A stretch of DNA of 64,000 nucleotides from Penicillus capitatus. Lineage: Eukaryota; Chlorophyta. The translations under genes were made by a program, and so were the position numbers. The number at the start of each line of letters is the position of its first letter. Within the stretch, counting starts at the first letter, position 1. The stretch lies in the NCBI GenBank assembly GCA_965649825.1, contig OZ287707.1:744001-808000 (forward strand), read 5' to 3'. The notes below the pieces were generated by a model. It had not been told where the DNA came from. It saw nothing but the letters and a program-made list of their open reading frames with translations, and did no database searches. Below are positions 45,327 to 57,001 of the stretch, piece after piece.

Positions 45327-46249
45327 CTATTTGCTCTTCGATTCTTCTCCATTGGGAGAAGCAGCGTGCTGCTGCACTTGCTGTGTCATCTCCGCCGCCT
45401 TTTCTTGAGCCTAGACAACAACGGTCTCTTTCGCAGAGCAGCGTGCGTGTTGCTAGGCGTTACGAGTTTTAATGCCTGTTCTGCAATGTCTGGACCGTAC
45501 GCTTGGGCCAGTGACAACGCCGTTCCCACATAGGAGCTCTCAATCACCTAAAGGCATATTATGAAAAGACAGGTGGGGGTTACCACACATCGCCGTTTAC
45601 CGTCTGAGCTGTTTTGAAAACGGGGTCAATCCGGTATCCATACTTTACAAGCAGCGGCTTCAGGTATTTATCATACAAAACCTTAGCCCCCTGACACACT
45701 CTATTCTCAGGACGACTATTTATCACTCTGTTGCGATGCGTACCATAAACTGAGGCGCCATCAGCCAGACAATGAAGACCAACTGAACCTCATAGAACAA
45801 CGGAATCCTGTTGGAGCACAATGAACAGTGCTCCAGAATAGCAATAGGTTACCATCCAAGGATAAACCCAAAGAGACTGTCAGCAGTCGAGATGACGGAG
45901 TAGACCACCCAATACGTCAACCACTGCGCAAAGATGTCGAACAACGACGCTTGCGAAATCGAAACGCACTTGGATATCGTCCGACGGGTCTTTCGTCTCC
46001 AACGCCTTGAAACTCGCATACCTAGAAGACGTTTTACTTTTTATTCCATTTAGAAAGAGCCTACGCGGGATAGACGAATCCAACGATGTGGCTAAAGCGA
46101 CAGAGAAGGATCGTTAGATAGGTAAGAAGAGATAGCAGCCTTGCCAGAGATAGTGTGTGATTCCTAGAGACAACATCTTGCGCAAAACACGTGAGGAATA
46201 GCCGCGGTGCTGAACGCTTTGATAATTGAGTTCGAGGCAACCCGGTCAT
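45327..46249 (-). CDS. REEP/HVA22 (TB2/DP1) ER membrane-shaping protein
   Basis: REEP/HVA22 proteins insert reticulon-like hairpins that curve ER membranes. A hydrophobic first segment (LLSLLTYLTILLCRFSHI) leads to GFVYPA, joined across an intron to YASFKALETKDPSDDIQ, which joins to WLTYWVVYSVISTADSLFG; YPAYASxxA and DDxQWLTYWVVY are the family signature. IPLFYEVQLVFIVWLMAPQ is the second hairpin arm, and GAKVLYDKYLKPLL and VIESSYVGTALSLAQAY follow. The tail AQEKAAEMTQQVQQHAASPN is Gln-rich and ends ESKSK. Five or more introns of about 45-55 nt. Start chosen at MTGLPRTQLSK; a longer frame to 46411 would overlap the divergent gene. Confidence 0.85.
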
Positions 46250-46360
46250 CGTATCAGGGCTGACACGACCGTGATGTGACGTCCATCCATCCACGGTATA
46301 TGAAGCCGACTGGCGATCGATCGATGATGTGTCCAGGAAAGCGCCGTCTTTTGTGAGGGC

Positions 46361-49300
46361 ATGGCTGGTAGCGCTCCGAGGTTCCACCCTAGACGTGTTT
46401 CGTCCGAACACGTCATCTCAAAGTATGGAGAATGGGAGAGACCATCGGAGATAGCGGCGAAATCTTCGACGCTCTATTTCCGAAGTCATCACGAAACGCC
46501 GGTCCTCAAGACACGCATCGGCGACCTGCACGAATTCGGTGAAGGCCATACGCTTTACTTCTTCTTCCTGCAGTTCATCAGTCGTCTCTTCTTTTTCCTC
46601 TTTCTCTTCTCCGGGCTGCCAACCATGGTCATCAGCATGATTGGAAATTTCTACGAAGGCGATGTGAGGTGATCGACGTCTGACGCGTTCGAACTCTTGT
46701 CTGTTTGACAGGGACTTGGTCTGGACTCGGCCACCCTCGGCAACATCGGTCATCTTCGTCATCTCAACACATCCATCTCCAATTTCACAACAGATATCAG
46801 CAGTGCCACTATTCGACAGTGACGGTGCGGTGGTAGGTGAAGTGATGGATGGTCGTTGCAGGTGTGGAGAATGAACGCGCCTTTGTCCGTGCCTTTCGCC
46901 ATCGCACGAATGGCACACTCGCGGAACTGTTCAGCAACAGCCCCCTATCCAAACAGGACAGTCTTGTCTTCATCTCCATTCTGGATGCATTCGGGTAAAG
47001 ATGGCCACCTCTGCAGCGAATGGTGTTTTGGAGAAATGCTGTTCGAAGGGCTGTCTTCTTCTTCGTCGGGGTCACAATTCTGTCCAGGATTCAGGAGCGC
47101 CTGTCGGCAGATGTCGAATCCAATACAGTGACGGTGGCGGACTACGCCGTTCGCGTTGAGAATCTACCTGCCGATACGACGACGCAGGAGTTGAGAGAGT
47201 TCTTCTCTGTATGGGGAACGGTCCACTCGACGGAACTCGTCAAGACGGATTGCGAATTGATCGAGAGAGCACGCATCGACAAAGCAATTGCCGAAAACGT
47301 AAGGGTGTCCATTGCCCGCGCAGCAAGGCAGGCCACAAAGGTAGGTATTCGTTTCTGCGGCAGCGTCGACTGGATGATACCGCAGCGTCCGAACGGGAAG
47401 ATCTCTTTGGTTCCGCTTGTGCGCATCAAGATTCAGGAGAAGAGGCAAGAGAGGGCGGGTAACTATACAAGGAATCTTTACACCGAGCGCCAATCGGCGA
47501 AGGTTGTTTGTGCGTTCGTGACGATGGAGAGTGCACAGCAACGCATCGACGTATTGAATGCCTACCCCAAAAGCTTCGGCAGACGATTGTTCATGCGTCG
47601 TGATCGCCGTTTCCGAAATCGCTATCGCATCAAAGTATTTGATAACCGTCTCTTGCCATACCACACGTAGCTATCGATAGATGTCCCCTCTAGGCGCTTT
47701 CTGCACCGGAGCCGGCGGATATTATTTGGGAGAATCTGCAGTTTGGCTTCTTGAATCGAAAATTTCGCAGAGCGGTGACGACGAGCGTAAAGTACATGGC
47801 GCTGTTGGTTGGCTTTATCATCGTCAACCTCTCAACCTCTCTGCGGCACAACAATCCATCCACCATGGATCAGGATCAGTGCGACGACGACTGCGGCTAC
47901 TTTACAGGAGACACGTTCTCGCTGACAGGCGATCTGAAAGACACATACAAGGATTGCTACAAAGCGTCATCAGCCGATTGCTCGATACTCGAATCCTCGT
48001 GCTACCAATGCTACTGCGACAATGCGATGATCAAGGGACTGGATCGCGATGAGAGTGGATACTGTTCAACCTATCTGGCCGATTTCGCCACAGCCACTTT
48101 CAGCGAAGTCCTCTCCGTGATCGGTTCGCCACTGTCGTCTTGAAAGTACCTCGACGGAGAGAACGCACTTAGGCATTGTTTTTGTCAACCTCTCGCTGGC
48201 GGCGGTCGCCACGCGTCTGTCCAAAAGCGAGCGACATCCGACGAGAATTCTTGAAGAGACATCCACTGCCTCGGCCCTCTTTCTCTTTCTATTCATAAAC
48301 ACGGCCGTGTCGACACTCGTTGCGACGACACACATTCCTCGCCTGACCCACTGGGCCAAACGCAGTTCTCTGAAGGGACATCTCTTTGCTGGCGTCTACG
48401 TTGACACGACACCGAACTGGTATCGAGAGGTCGGTCGGAGTCTCATGATCACGATGATCGTGCATTCGGCCGCCAGATTTGTCAGAATCATCGTGCGATG
48501 GCTGATCTACAAAGTCAAATTCTGTTGCCGCGGGAGAGCACTGACACAGAACCAGCTCAACAACGCTTACATGGGGCCAGAATTCACACTGGCTCCTCGT
48601 TATGGCGAGCTCCTCAATCTCATCTTCGTTGCCATGTTCTTTGGAGGAGGTCTGTTTCTACTGGAGACCTTCTCTCCTTCCAAGATTGCCTTTAGGTATT
48701 CCTCTGCTCTATCTGCTGACAGCGATCTCATTCAAACTGCAGTTCATGGTCGAAAAGGCCGAGCTTCTTCGCTTAAGTCAGCGACCCCCGAGTTTTGGCC
48801 GGGATCTGGCTAGAATGGTTGGATGGTTGCTGCCATATGCCACATTATTGCACTGTGGTTTTTCTGCCTGGGCTTTCTCTTTTCAGAAGACCTCACGTAG
48901 TCCCTTGGTCACTCAATCTGCAGAGGAATGGGCAGAGTGGATCGAAATCGTCATTGGATACATCACGAAGGGAGGAGACAAGAATCGGAAACAGCAAGCT
49001 CGGCGTTTTGGTGCACGCCTCATGCAAGCGACCTCTGCTCACCACGTCATCCTCTTTCTCATCTTTGCCTGCATACTTCTCGCCAGAGTAAGCGGATCTC
49101 ACACCTCACTCTTTTTGAAGAGACATGTCACTCAGTTAACGATGTCTATTTGGGTAGCCGCCGTCAAGAAGATGTGTTCATTTCTGGGAGTCATTAAAGA
49201 TACTGGACTGCTCAATTGCGACAGCCGTCGTTTGCCGGACATTTCCAGTGCGATATCGTCGGGATTGCTCATTGGCCCCACCTCCTATTCGCTAAGAAGC

Positions 49301-49453
49301 AACCCCAAATACTTGGGTGCGTTGCCGACCAAGACATGGACGACAGAAGACACTGAACTGCTGTCGTCTCCCATCAGCGTCACCCAGGACGAGACGCCAT
49401 TTCTCATCGAACACAGATCGCCGTCATGCGAATCTGGATCCGACTCTGCGTAG
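46361..49453 (+). CDS. Large multi-pass membrane protein, OSCA/TMEM63- or TMC-like layout
   Basis: Many hydrophobic segments in several exons: FFFLQFISRLFFFLFLFSGL near the N-terminus, RRAVFFFVGVTILSRI, a cytosolic block with TVTVADYAVRVENLPADTT resembling the RRM-like loop of OSCA/TMEM63 channels, and AKVVCAFVTMESAQQRIDVL. After that come KYMALLVGFIIVNLS, a Cys-rich luminal or extracellular loop (DQCDDDCGYF, DCSILESSCYQCYCDN), IVFVNLSLAAVATRL, FLFLFINTAVSTLVATTH, then PEFTLAPRYGELLNLIFVAM, LYLLTAISFKLQFMVEKAE and further helices ending near RSPSCESGSDSA. The signature RY-x-ELLN-x-x-FV is shared by protist membrane proteins of the channel type. I cannot assign ion selectivity or say which channel superfamily it belongs to. 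About ten exons; boundaries approximate. Confidence 0.65.
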
Positions 49454-49538
49454 GCGGCGCTGCCAGTTTTTTGAAACAATTGTGCACGTGTAACGTGATC
49501 CTATCCATCCATCTATCGATCCATCTCGCACGGCGCTA

Positions 49539-50733
49539 TGAGAAGAGGTGTTCCATTCGGCGATTATGTGACAACGACGTTCGTGCTTGTTCGTCTGTCG
49601 TAGCTGCGTTTCGTGGTCATCGATCGAACGACGATCGTCGACAATCGACACATGGATCGAACGATCCGCAAGAAGAGCACCGTCACGAAAGCCACGTCTT
49701 CAAGATCTTCTGCCATGCCGTGGAGGTCTGCACAATTTTTTCTTTTTTCCCTCCATAAAAACAAAGCTGTATGTCTCGTGCAGGAATATGTGGCGCTGCG
49801 CAGAAGCTATTGCTATACGGCGGGATTTGTCATCTTTACTACTGTCTATCTCCTCACCCTATACTTTGCAGTATCGCTCAATACCACGAATCCTCCGGCG
49901 TCTGCGTTTCTAAAGCCGTCGGGCAATAGGGATCGCGTCGACACTGCTTTGAAGTGCGCAGCAGTCTGCGCGAAGCGTTTGTCCCTGGACCCTCGATGCA
50001 CACAACTTTTCACAACAACGATCAGATGCTCGCCTATATCGCACAGGCTGTCGTCTTGCCCGTTTGGCAAGATCCCGTCTGCGGCGACGACAAATGCGAA
50101 TGGCCTTGGGAATTCCCGGCCTTCGGTCGCTTCGGTTGTCGGGCAGATTGCGGAGAAGAGAAGAATACCACTCGGATCATGATCCAAATCAAAGCCAACT
50201 TTGCTGGGCAGATCTCGCCAAGTCCACGGATCCTCATGTCGAATGCCAGATGGAATCTGTGCCTTGACGATCCGGAGCGTCAAAAACGCGGACAGGAGGA
50301 ACTCTGTTGGTGCGTTCGTGCCTCCTCTGAACGTCCTTAACGGTCAGGAACGACGCGAGGGGCTTAGGTTTGCCGAAGATCAGAGATTTACAGAGGTGGT
50401 TGCGCTTCGTTTAGAAACAATGAATGTGATTCAGGGAGAATGGACTGTTCGTGTCAAAGGCGACTATGCGCGCAAAGTCCATGGGCAGGTGTTTGACATC
50501 TCCAATGCTTCGAATCCTGTTCCGATCGATACCCACGTACGCACATCACTCGGCCAGTACGCAATCTTATCACACTTTGATGAATGTAGCCACCATGGAC
50601 GAGATGCCGACCAGAAAAGAACAGCGTATCACACATGTCTGCCGAAATCGAACATGGACAACGCAAATTGAAAGCACTTTTACTTATTCCCTACGCTAAG
50701 TCGAATCGTCGACAGAAAAAAGTGACCCTATGA
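49539..50733 (+). CDS. Single-pass protein with Cys-rich exodomain, protist-type
   Basis: A basic N-terminal region (RKKSTVTKATSSRSS) precedes one membrane helix (TAGFVIFTTVYLLTLYFAVS) and an exodomain. Exodomain landmarks: VWQDPVCGDDKCEWPWEFPA then FGRFGCRADCGEEKNTTRI, NARWNLCLDDPERQKRGQEE, LCW joined by an intron to FAEDQRFTEVVALRLE and GEWTVRVKGDYARKVHGQVF. CGDxKCEWPxEFPxFGRFGC and WNLCL are conserved-looking blocks. The C-terminus reads VDTHPPWTRCRPEKNSVS-like sequence after another intron, ending KSNRRQKKVTL. Family and function unknown to me. It follows the channel-like gene on the same strand with about 85 bp between them, which suggests but does not prove a shared role. Start is uncertain. 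Confidence 0.55.
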
Positions 50734-50883
50734 TCAGAGACCTCTGGAAAGAATTGAAACGCTGTTCGAGTCACTCTACGATTCATATCTTTTCGGCACA
50801 GCATCCATCTCATGATCAAAAATAGCAGACAGAGACAGAGACGATAAATGCGCGTCATGCAGAGGACTTAGGATTGAGACGCT

Positions 50884-52558
50884 TTATTTTTCAGATTCTT
50901 TCGTCGCAGATGTGGATGGGCCCCCGGATGTGCGGTTTTGAAAATCCTGCTCTTTCATTTTTCGCTTGTTCATGAGCAGGTGACTCGTTCCGTTGTGAAT
51001 AACATCGATACTCACGATTTCCTGCTCTGTCACAGGAATGCGTTGCTTCCAGGGTTCTCCATCGATTTGCATGTACATAGATTCGATCTCCCCGGCCGGA
51101 TCTGTTTTCATTCTTTGTGCCCGAATGCGGGCGGCTTTTCCCTGACCCAAGCGCATACAGTGTGTCATACCCACCATCACGAATCCCGTATGCCATCCAG
51201 TGCGGAAACCGACCACTTCAAAGAGGCCATCGTCCAGAGAGGGATCCGCTAGACCCCTTTCCTTTTCTGTTCTGGAAAGCTTCCCCTTTCCCCAGATGTT
51301 GCGTCCACCAGCATAGCTCTGCAGATTGACCAAGACAATGGCCTTGACAATGTCGGGGATTTCAATCGCTTTCCATTCGTTGCTGTTGGTCAGAATCTCG
51401 ATCTTTATAAAGCGATTGACGGGAGGATTGAGACTATTGCAACAGCAAAACCATCCTATGTAAACAGCCATCGCTGTGAGCTTGAACAGACGGCTGCTTA
51501 GATGTACCTACCTGATTGAACGCCATAGAAGCTGTACCAGAATTGATTGACCAATCGTCCCGATGCCAATTTTGGATGGTCTTCTCTCAAATGATGAAAA
51601 CCATACGCCGATTGAGCATCCATGCCAATACTCAGATAGTTCCAAGCGCAACCGGTAACGTGGCTTTCCTCTTCGGAGACGACTCTCAGACTGTGGGGCA
51701 GATCTGCGAGATACTCTTTGCTAGGGCCACGGATGTCAATCTGCCAGCAGTCCAGTTGCTTGCTCATGCCATCGGACATCTCTTTCAAGTGGTCATACAG
51801 TGCATCCGTATTCTTGATCCATTTAGGTTTGAACGTGTGTCCCCATTTGTAGGTCCTTGACAAATCATTGCCTAAGAGTATCAACCGTCGGATAGAAGAA
51901 GACTGAGCACAGATCCAGTCACCTGTTCCTAACGGGACAATGGCCACGGCCGGTGGTGGGTCGAGATTGAGATCTTTAATCACTTTCAACACCCATGCCA
52001 CTGTTCCGTCTCCACCGCAAGCCACAATCTTCATCCGCTTCTTCATTTCGGACACCCTTGGATCTTTCATCTTCTCTAGTTTGTCAAGATTCTCCCAAAT
52101 CTTCTTCAGAATGACATCGGGTCTGTCTTTCAACACATCGTACACCTGGCAGAGCGCGCCATTGGACATCTTCTGTGCATGGAACATTGGTACTTGTGCA
52201 TTGCCAAGGGCGCGATGGAGTGATGTGAGGAGCTCTGGACCTGCTCGTCCACCAGACCTTGCATTAATGAATGCAATCATTGGGGACTCTGCAACATCGT
52301 AGAGCGCTCTGTCCTTTGTGCCTTCCAAAACTTCTGGAGGAAACCTACTCCCACAGACGCGTTGTCACATCGACGTCAATAAAGCCAACCAACCAATAAG
52401 GCTCGCGTAGGTCTGTTTCTTTTCTTGAAGCCTGGTACGATGCATCGTCCACTACTGGCAAAATCAACTACGCCAACCGCAAGGACGCATTGGGATTGAA
52501 ACACAGACAGCAACAACGGAGACACCTCGTGTCGAGGGGATTTCGATGAGGACGACAT
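50884..52558 (-). CDS. DGK: Diacylglycerol kinase, plant-type
   Basis: Phosphorylates diacylglycerol to phosphatidic acid. Catalytic domain: PMIAFINARSGGRAGPELLT, then KIVACGGDGTVAWVLKVI (glycine-rich ATP loop) and AIVPLGTG, which a 51-nt intron (donor GTGACT) joins to NDLSRTYKWG, giving the family motif LGTGNDL. That intron is a multiple of three and has no stop, so it reads as coding. The accessory domain continues WYSFYGVQS joined to GWFCCCNSLN, IVLVNLQSYAGGRNIWGKG, FEVVGFRTGWHTGFVM and QIDGEPWKQRIPV. No C1 domains are seen, unlike animal enzymes. The tail is Ser/Thr-rich. Start MSSSSKSPRHE is preferred. Confidence 0.9.
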
Positions 52559-52644
52559 GTTACAGAGAATCACGAAAACCGCAGGAAAGCGCCTTAACAG
52601 CACAGTATTGACGAAGGTTTAGGTAATGACGCCGCGAGATGATG

Positions 52645-54214
52645 TCATTCGTCGCGTCGAGATTGACGGATTTTCTGCTCGATACCGATGAGCGACGACT
52701 GAATTTTCTGCAACTCATTCTCGAGCTCCGCCGTCGAAGAACAGGCCTTGAGGTAATCGCGCCCGTCTTCGCTATCGAACATCGGCATTCGGTTCTCCAG
52801 ATCTTGCAGCATGCGATCCAATCGATCGTCTTCGCCGAGGCGTTCGATAAGTCGCATCTGATGGAGGCGGCGATCGATCACAGACACTTTTTTTCGAAGA
52901 AGCGAAACGTCGTTGACGAATCCCTCGACGTCTTGACTGCGACGCGTTTCGAGCTTCTTGTTCACAGATGTCAACTTCGATAGTTTATTCTCGAGCTGTG
53001 TGATGCGTTCCTCATACTCTCCTTGTGCGCATTCAAATGTCTTTTCGAGTGCAAAAATCTTGTTCTGCTTGTCCTGAACCTGTTAAAGGCGAAATGTATG
53101 CACTTGAGTCGAGCATCCCTGTTGTTATCTTACCTGTTCCTGGAATTTTGCGACGTAGGTATCAATCGCTTGCTGTGTCGTCCGTTGGATATTCAGCATC
53201 TGCGACGTTGCGCGTTCTTTCATCTCACAGAATCTGCTGCCGAATTCCTCTTTCGTCTTCGAAAGGTCCGTTTCGGCCGTGACCGCCCTCGCCTCGTTCT
53301 CTTGTTTCTCCCGGCGCGCTACGGAACGAAAGAAAACTCAAGATCGCGAGAGCACAGGAGAGAAGACAGATACCTATAATGTAATCGCGTGTGCAGTGCC
53401 GCAGCATTTCTTCGAGTTTCTGAACCTTGTGCGCCGACAATTCGATCTGCTGTTCATAATTCTGTCGATGACTCGCCATTCTCTCCTCACTCATACGTTT
53501 GTCACGAAGCAGTGCCTCCTCTCTCTCTGCCGCGTATTGTCTCTAGAGTCGGATGATGTGACGGCATCGAGCAACAAGCATACAATACCTGCTCGTTCAG
53601 TTGAGCCTGCAGCGATTCCACTTTCAGTATCAGCGAATCCGCATTGGCCGTTGGCAAGTAGACCGTCCGCAGCATCCTTTCGCCTTGTGCATCTCGTGGG
53701 CGCACTTCAATGGCGTCCGGTTTGTTGTTTCGAAGATAGGTGATCTCCTGTTCTCCAGTTTTCGTCAACGACAGCAGGTACTGGATCTTCTTCCGATCTT
53801 CTTCGCTTCGCAGTTTGAGGTCGTCGTTTTCGCTCTGAAGTTTCAGCAGACGACTGCGTTCGCAGAACAGAGCGTCGTTTGCTGAACTGAGTGCCTGGAT
53901 GAGGGGATACTCAGGTTCCGTCTGTTTCTGCCGGATATTGACCGTACCTTCTGCAGTTCCCATATCTCGCTCGATCTCTGTTTGTTCTCCCACTCCAATC
54001 GATGGTGGTCTTTTTGGTCGACAGACAATTGTTCAATTCTTTTCAGCAGATCCTCTCTCTCCGAATCGAAATCTCCTAATCCACCACCCATTGTGATCAC
54101 AGCCAGACCCCTGTCGGCATTATGACCGATGCGCTGTTTGTAGTAGTTAAGGAGCTCTTTAGCTGGAAGAGACGCCTCGATGGATACCTCAGAGGCATCA
54201 CGGTCGTCTGCCAT
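52645..54214 (-). CDS. CCDC77: Coiled-coil protein CCDC77 homologue
   Basis: CCDC77 is a centrosome/basal-body coiled-coil protein of ciliated cells. Start MADDRDASEVSIEASLPAK; LPAKELLNYYKQRIGHNAD, REDLLKRIEQLSVDQKDHH and LEWENKQRSSEIWELQK match the CCDC77 N-terminal pattern (SKELLDYY... then LEWELQQR). Later blocks: LKLRSEEDRKKIQYLLSLT, LILKVESLQAQLNEQ, ERMASHRQNYEQQIELSA and a long heptad region ending with IGIEQKIRQSRRDE. Introns interrupt the coiled coil; one ends GTCACATCATCCGACTCTAG. Together with the SHIPPO-repeat gene it supports a flagellum or basal body. It is divergent from V-ATPase D. Confidence 0.75.
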
Positions 54215-54316
54215 GACGTGCCTGTCCACGAAACGCGTCAAATCGTTTGATGTGACACATTGTGGCTGTCTCGTCTGTGCCTTTCATTCTCTGTGCGTGT
54301 GTGTCTTGTTTTCTCG

Positions 54317-55154
54317 ATGGCATCGAACCGTCTTCCCGTCGTCCCCACCGTCACTGTTCTCGCACAAATCAAGACGCGCCTCGTCGCTGCTACAAAGGGC
54401 CATGCACTTCTCAAGAAGAAAGCAGACGCCCTTACTGTCCGTTTTCGCGCGATCCTAAAAGAAATCATCGCCGCCAAAGAAACGATGGGCGAATCTCTGC
54501 GCGACTCCTTTTTCTCCCTCATCGAAGCCAAATACGCAGCAGGCGATAAAATGAAACATACAGTGCTGGATAATGTCGACCAGGCCAACATTCGCGTGTC
54601 TGCCCATACAGAAAACGTGGCAGGGGTCAAGATTCCCAAGTTCGCACAATCTGAAGGCAGTGCCGACTCGAAGATGGAACTGACTGGACTGGGATCCGGA
54701 GGACAGCAGATTCAGAGCTGCCGAAAGGCCTTTTCGAGTACCATCGAGCTCCTGATTGAACTGGCCAATCTCCAAACCGCCTTCATGACATTGGACGAAG
54801 CACTCAAAGTCACCAACAGACGTGTGAACGCCCTCGAGAACGTTGTGAAACCGCGTCTGGAAAACACCATCTCCTATATCAAGGCACGCTTTCTTGCTCT
54901 TGTTTAACCACAATGACACGTGTGTAGGGCGAGTTGGACGAATTGGAGAGAGAAGAGTTTTTTCGACTGAAGAAAGTGCAGAACAAGAAAGAACGGGACT
55001 TGAAGAAAAAGATACAGGCACAGAAAGCGGTAGGCTCTACGGTTGCCCATTTGCTGGTTGGGATATGGTTGGTGCTTCTTAGGCGGAGCTTGCACATGCC
55101 GCACAGGTTGAGACGATGATTGCGACGGGCCAAGACGAGGATGTGGTTTTCTGA
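54317..55154 (+). CDS. VMA8: V-type ATPase subunit D
   Basis: Central-stalk subunit that couples ATP hydrolysis to rotation. Start MASNRLPVVPTV, then LAQIKTRLVAATKGHALLKK, KADALTVRFRAILKEI, and the long helices LDNVDQANIRVSAHTENVAG, NLQTAFMTLDEALKVTNRR and VNALENVVKPRLENTISYIK. The second exon gives GELDELEREEFFRLKKVQ and a Lys/Glu-rich helix; a last exon ends TGQDEDVVF. The first junction is a 44-nt GC-AG intron at 54884-54927; the alternative GT donor would insert six residues not found in the family. Length about 250, normal for subunit D. Confidence 0.93.
54884..54927 (+). other. GC-AG intron in V-ATPase D
   Basis: 44 nt, donor ATCAAG/GCACGC, acceptor GTGTAG/GGCGAG. Gives SYIKGELDELERE, the exact family spacing. 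Confidence 0.75.
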
Positions 55155-55733
55155 TTCCTCCCGCGCCGTGTCTTGTTATTTCTTTTGGCGTACGTCTTTC
55201 GTGTGTTTTGAAGTGCTGTTTGTTCTACATGAGATGAATGTCTCATTCACATGATGTCAGGAAAGGGATCTAAGGTCTTGGTAAATATTCTTCCGAATAC
55301 GATGCCGCTCACAAAGTCATGTTTGAGAAAGGCACAACGTCATGTGTCGTCATGAAACAAAGCAAAACGGCCGAATGAGAAGCGCTACGATTCTGTGGTC
55401 GTGTATCAATAGATCAATCGTCTTCGTCACATGAACCAGTCAGGGGCAAAAACGATGATAAGGTAAAAAGACCTTAAGAGGATAGGTGGATGAATATGAC
55501 GAAATCAAAAAGGGTCTCCCAAACAGCAAATGGGAAGTGGTATGACAAAATAGATGCGTATGTACGAACTTGATCGCTTGGCTAAGTCGATGATGATTTT
55601 GTCAGTCGAGCTTGTGATACTTTGTTGCGCTGTGCATCATGCGTTTGTTGGATAACGGCCTTTTGTGTTTAAGGACAGACGCCAACATTCGATTCAGGCC
55701 GCGTAAGATCTGCATGTGTGACATGTATGAGTT
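55155..55733. other. About 580 bp without a gene
   Basis: Between the stops of V-ATPase D and the short-chain dehydrogenase, which converge. Somewhat A+T richer than the coding sequence, with no long frame. Nothing else seen. Confidence 0.55.
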
Positions 55734-56930
55734 TCATGTGGAGGACAACATTTGATTTACCTCGGTTTTCGGATTGAATCCCTCACTGGTATCTTTGCGA
55801 GAAGCCGGCGGATAATTCACCCACTCCTTCGACAGTTCATACAGTTTCTTACGCAAATCATGATTCCTCCTCCCTCGGCGTTTTGTCCAGCGACAGTTCG
55901 AGCAGTGAGGACTGTCTCTTCGCGGTACTTTACGATCCAAGCAACCAAAAAGAACAGTCGCCGCTCCTGCCATCAGCTGCCTTATGCACCATCGATGCGT
56001 CGGGCAATGTGCCGTACCTTGTTGAGGTTTCTTCATGAACATGCTGACGAACGCTATGACTATGAGAATGAGGGGATTCAGATTCTTGATGATCCATGTG
56101 TACGTCAGCCCTGGATCGGCACTGACGACTGTCACATCAGTGTCACGAAGGCGGGCGCCCAATTCCTGCACGGCAGTCATACGTCATCTCTGATGGATGG
56201 ATGCATGCGTAGAGAGAGACTTCTGCAAAGAGTTGCAGGGCAAACTTAGACTGATAATATGCCTTGTACAAATTGTGGCCCTGTTTCTTGCCGACTGGCA
56301 AATGCTTGAGTTTCAGCTTCGGGCGTTTCTGCAGCAACGGTCACATCATCCGCGTTAAAGTGGTAGGTATAATTATGGTCAAACTGGTTGAGAGCAATTG
56401 ACAACGATGATGCGGGAAGGATGTTCCTTTTGCTGCAACAGAAACGGCAAGAATTCCTGCACCAGGCAGAAATGTCCCAGGTAGTTTACACCAAAATGCA
56501 TTTCGAAGCCATCCTTCGTCTGTCGATACGGCCCACCCAGGACCGCGGCATTCAATACCAAGTAATGCAATGGATGGCCAGAATTCTTGAAATTATCCAC
56601 AAAAGCTCTGACACTCAGAAGAGACGACAGATCCAACTCGCAGACGCGAATCTTTTCTGCAAATCTAAAAAAAGACAACGGCACTTGGTAAGTCAATAAG
56701 AGGGAGTTGGCCGACCTCTCTCCTATCTGTTCGAGAATCGTACGTTTCGCTTTGTCTCCATTCGAAACGTCACGACACGTAAGATAAACGAGGGCGCCAC
56801 GTCTGGCCAAAGCCCGAGCCGTTTCGAAACCAATACCGCTAGAGGCGCCCGTAACAACTGCCACTTTCCCTTCCAGGTTATGGCCACGGGTCACTTGGTC
56901 AGCAGTGAGGCTGGCAAAAACGTTTCCCAT
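55734..56930 (-). CDS. Short-chain dehydrogenase/reductase
   Basis: NAD(P)-dependent oxidoreductase of the retinol dehydrogenase/WW-oxidoreductase-like group. Start MGNVFASLTADQVTRGHN; cofactor motif KVAVVTGASSGIGFETARAL, then NAAVLGG (NNAG-type motif, here NAAV), IIVVNCS leading into the active-site region and YYQSKFALQLFAE, which holds the catalytic Tyr-x-x-x-Lys (YQSKF). Later VVSADPGLT (PG motif), then a hydrophobic helix LILIVIAFVSMFMK that may anchor the protein. A 51-nt intron inside the first half has no stop and is a multiple of three. Another ends GATGTGACCGTTGCTGCAG. The C-terminal end (EVNQMLSST) is read through exons whose borders are approximate. Confidence 0.85.
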
Positions 56931-57001
56931 TGAGGCTGATTCAAGTCGTGTGGCAAAACAGTTATCACATCATACAACATTATGCCTGTCCTGTCTTGCA
57001 A

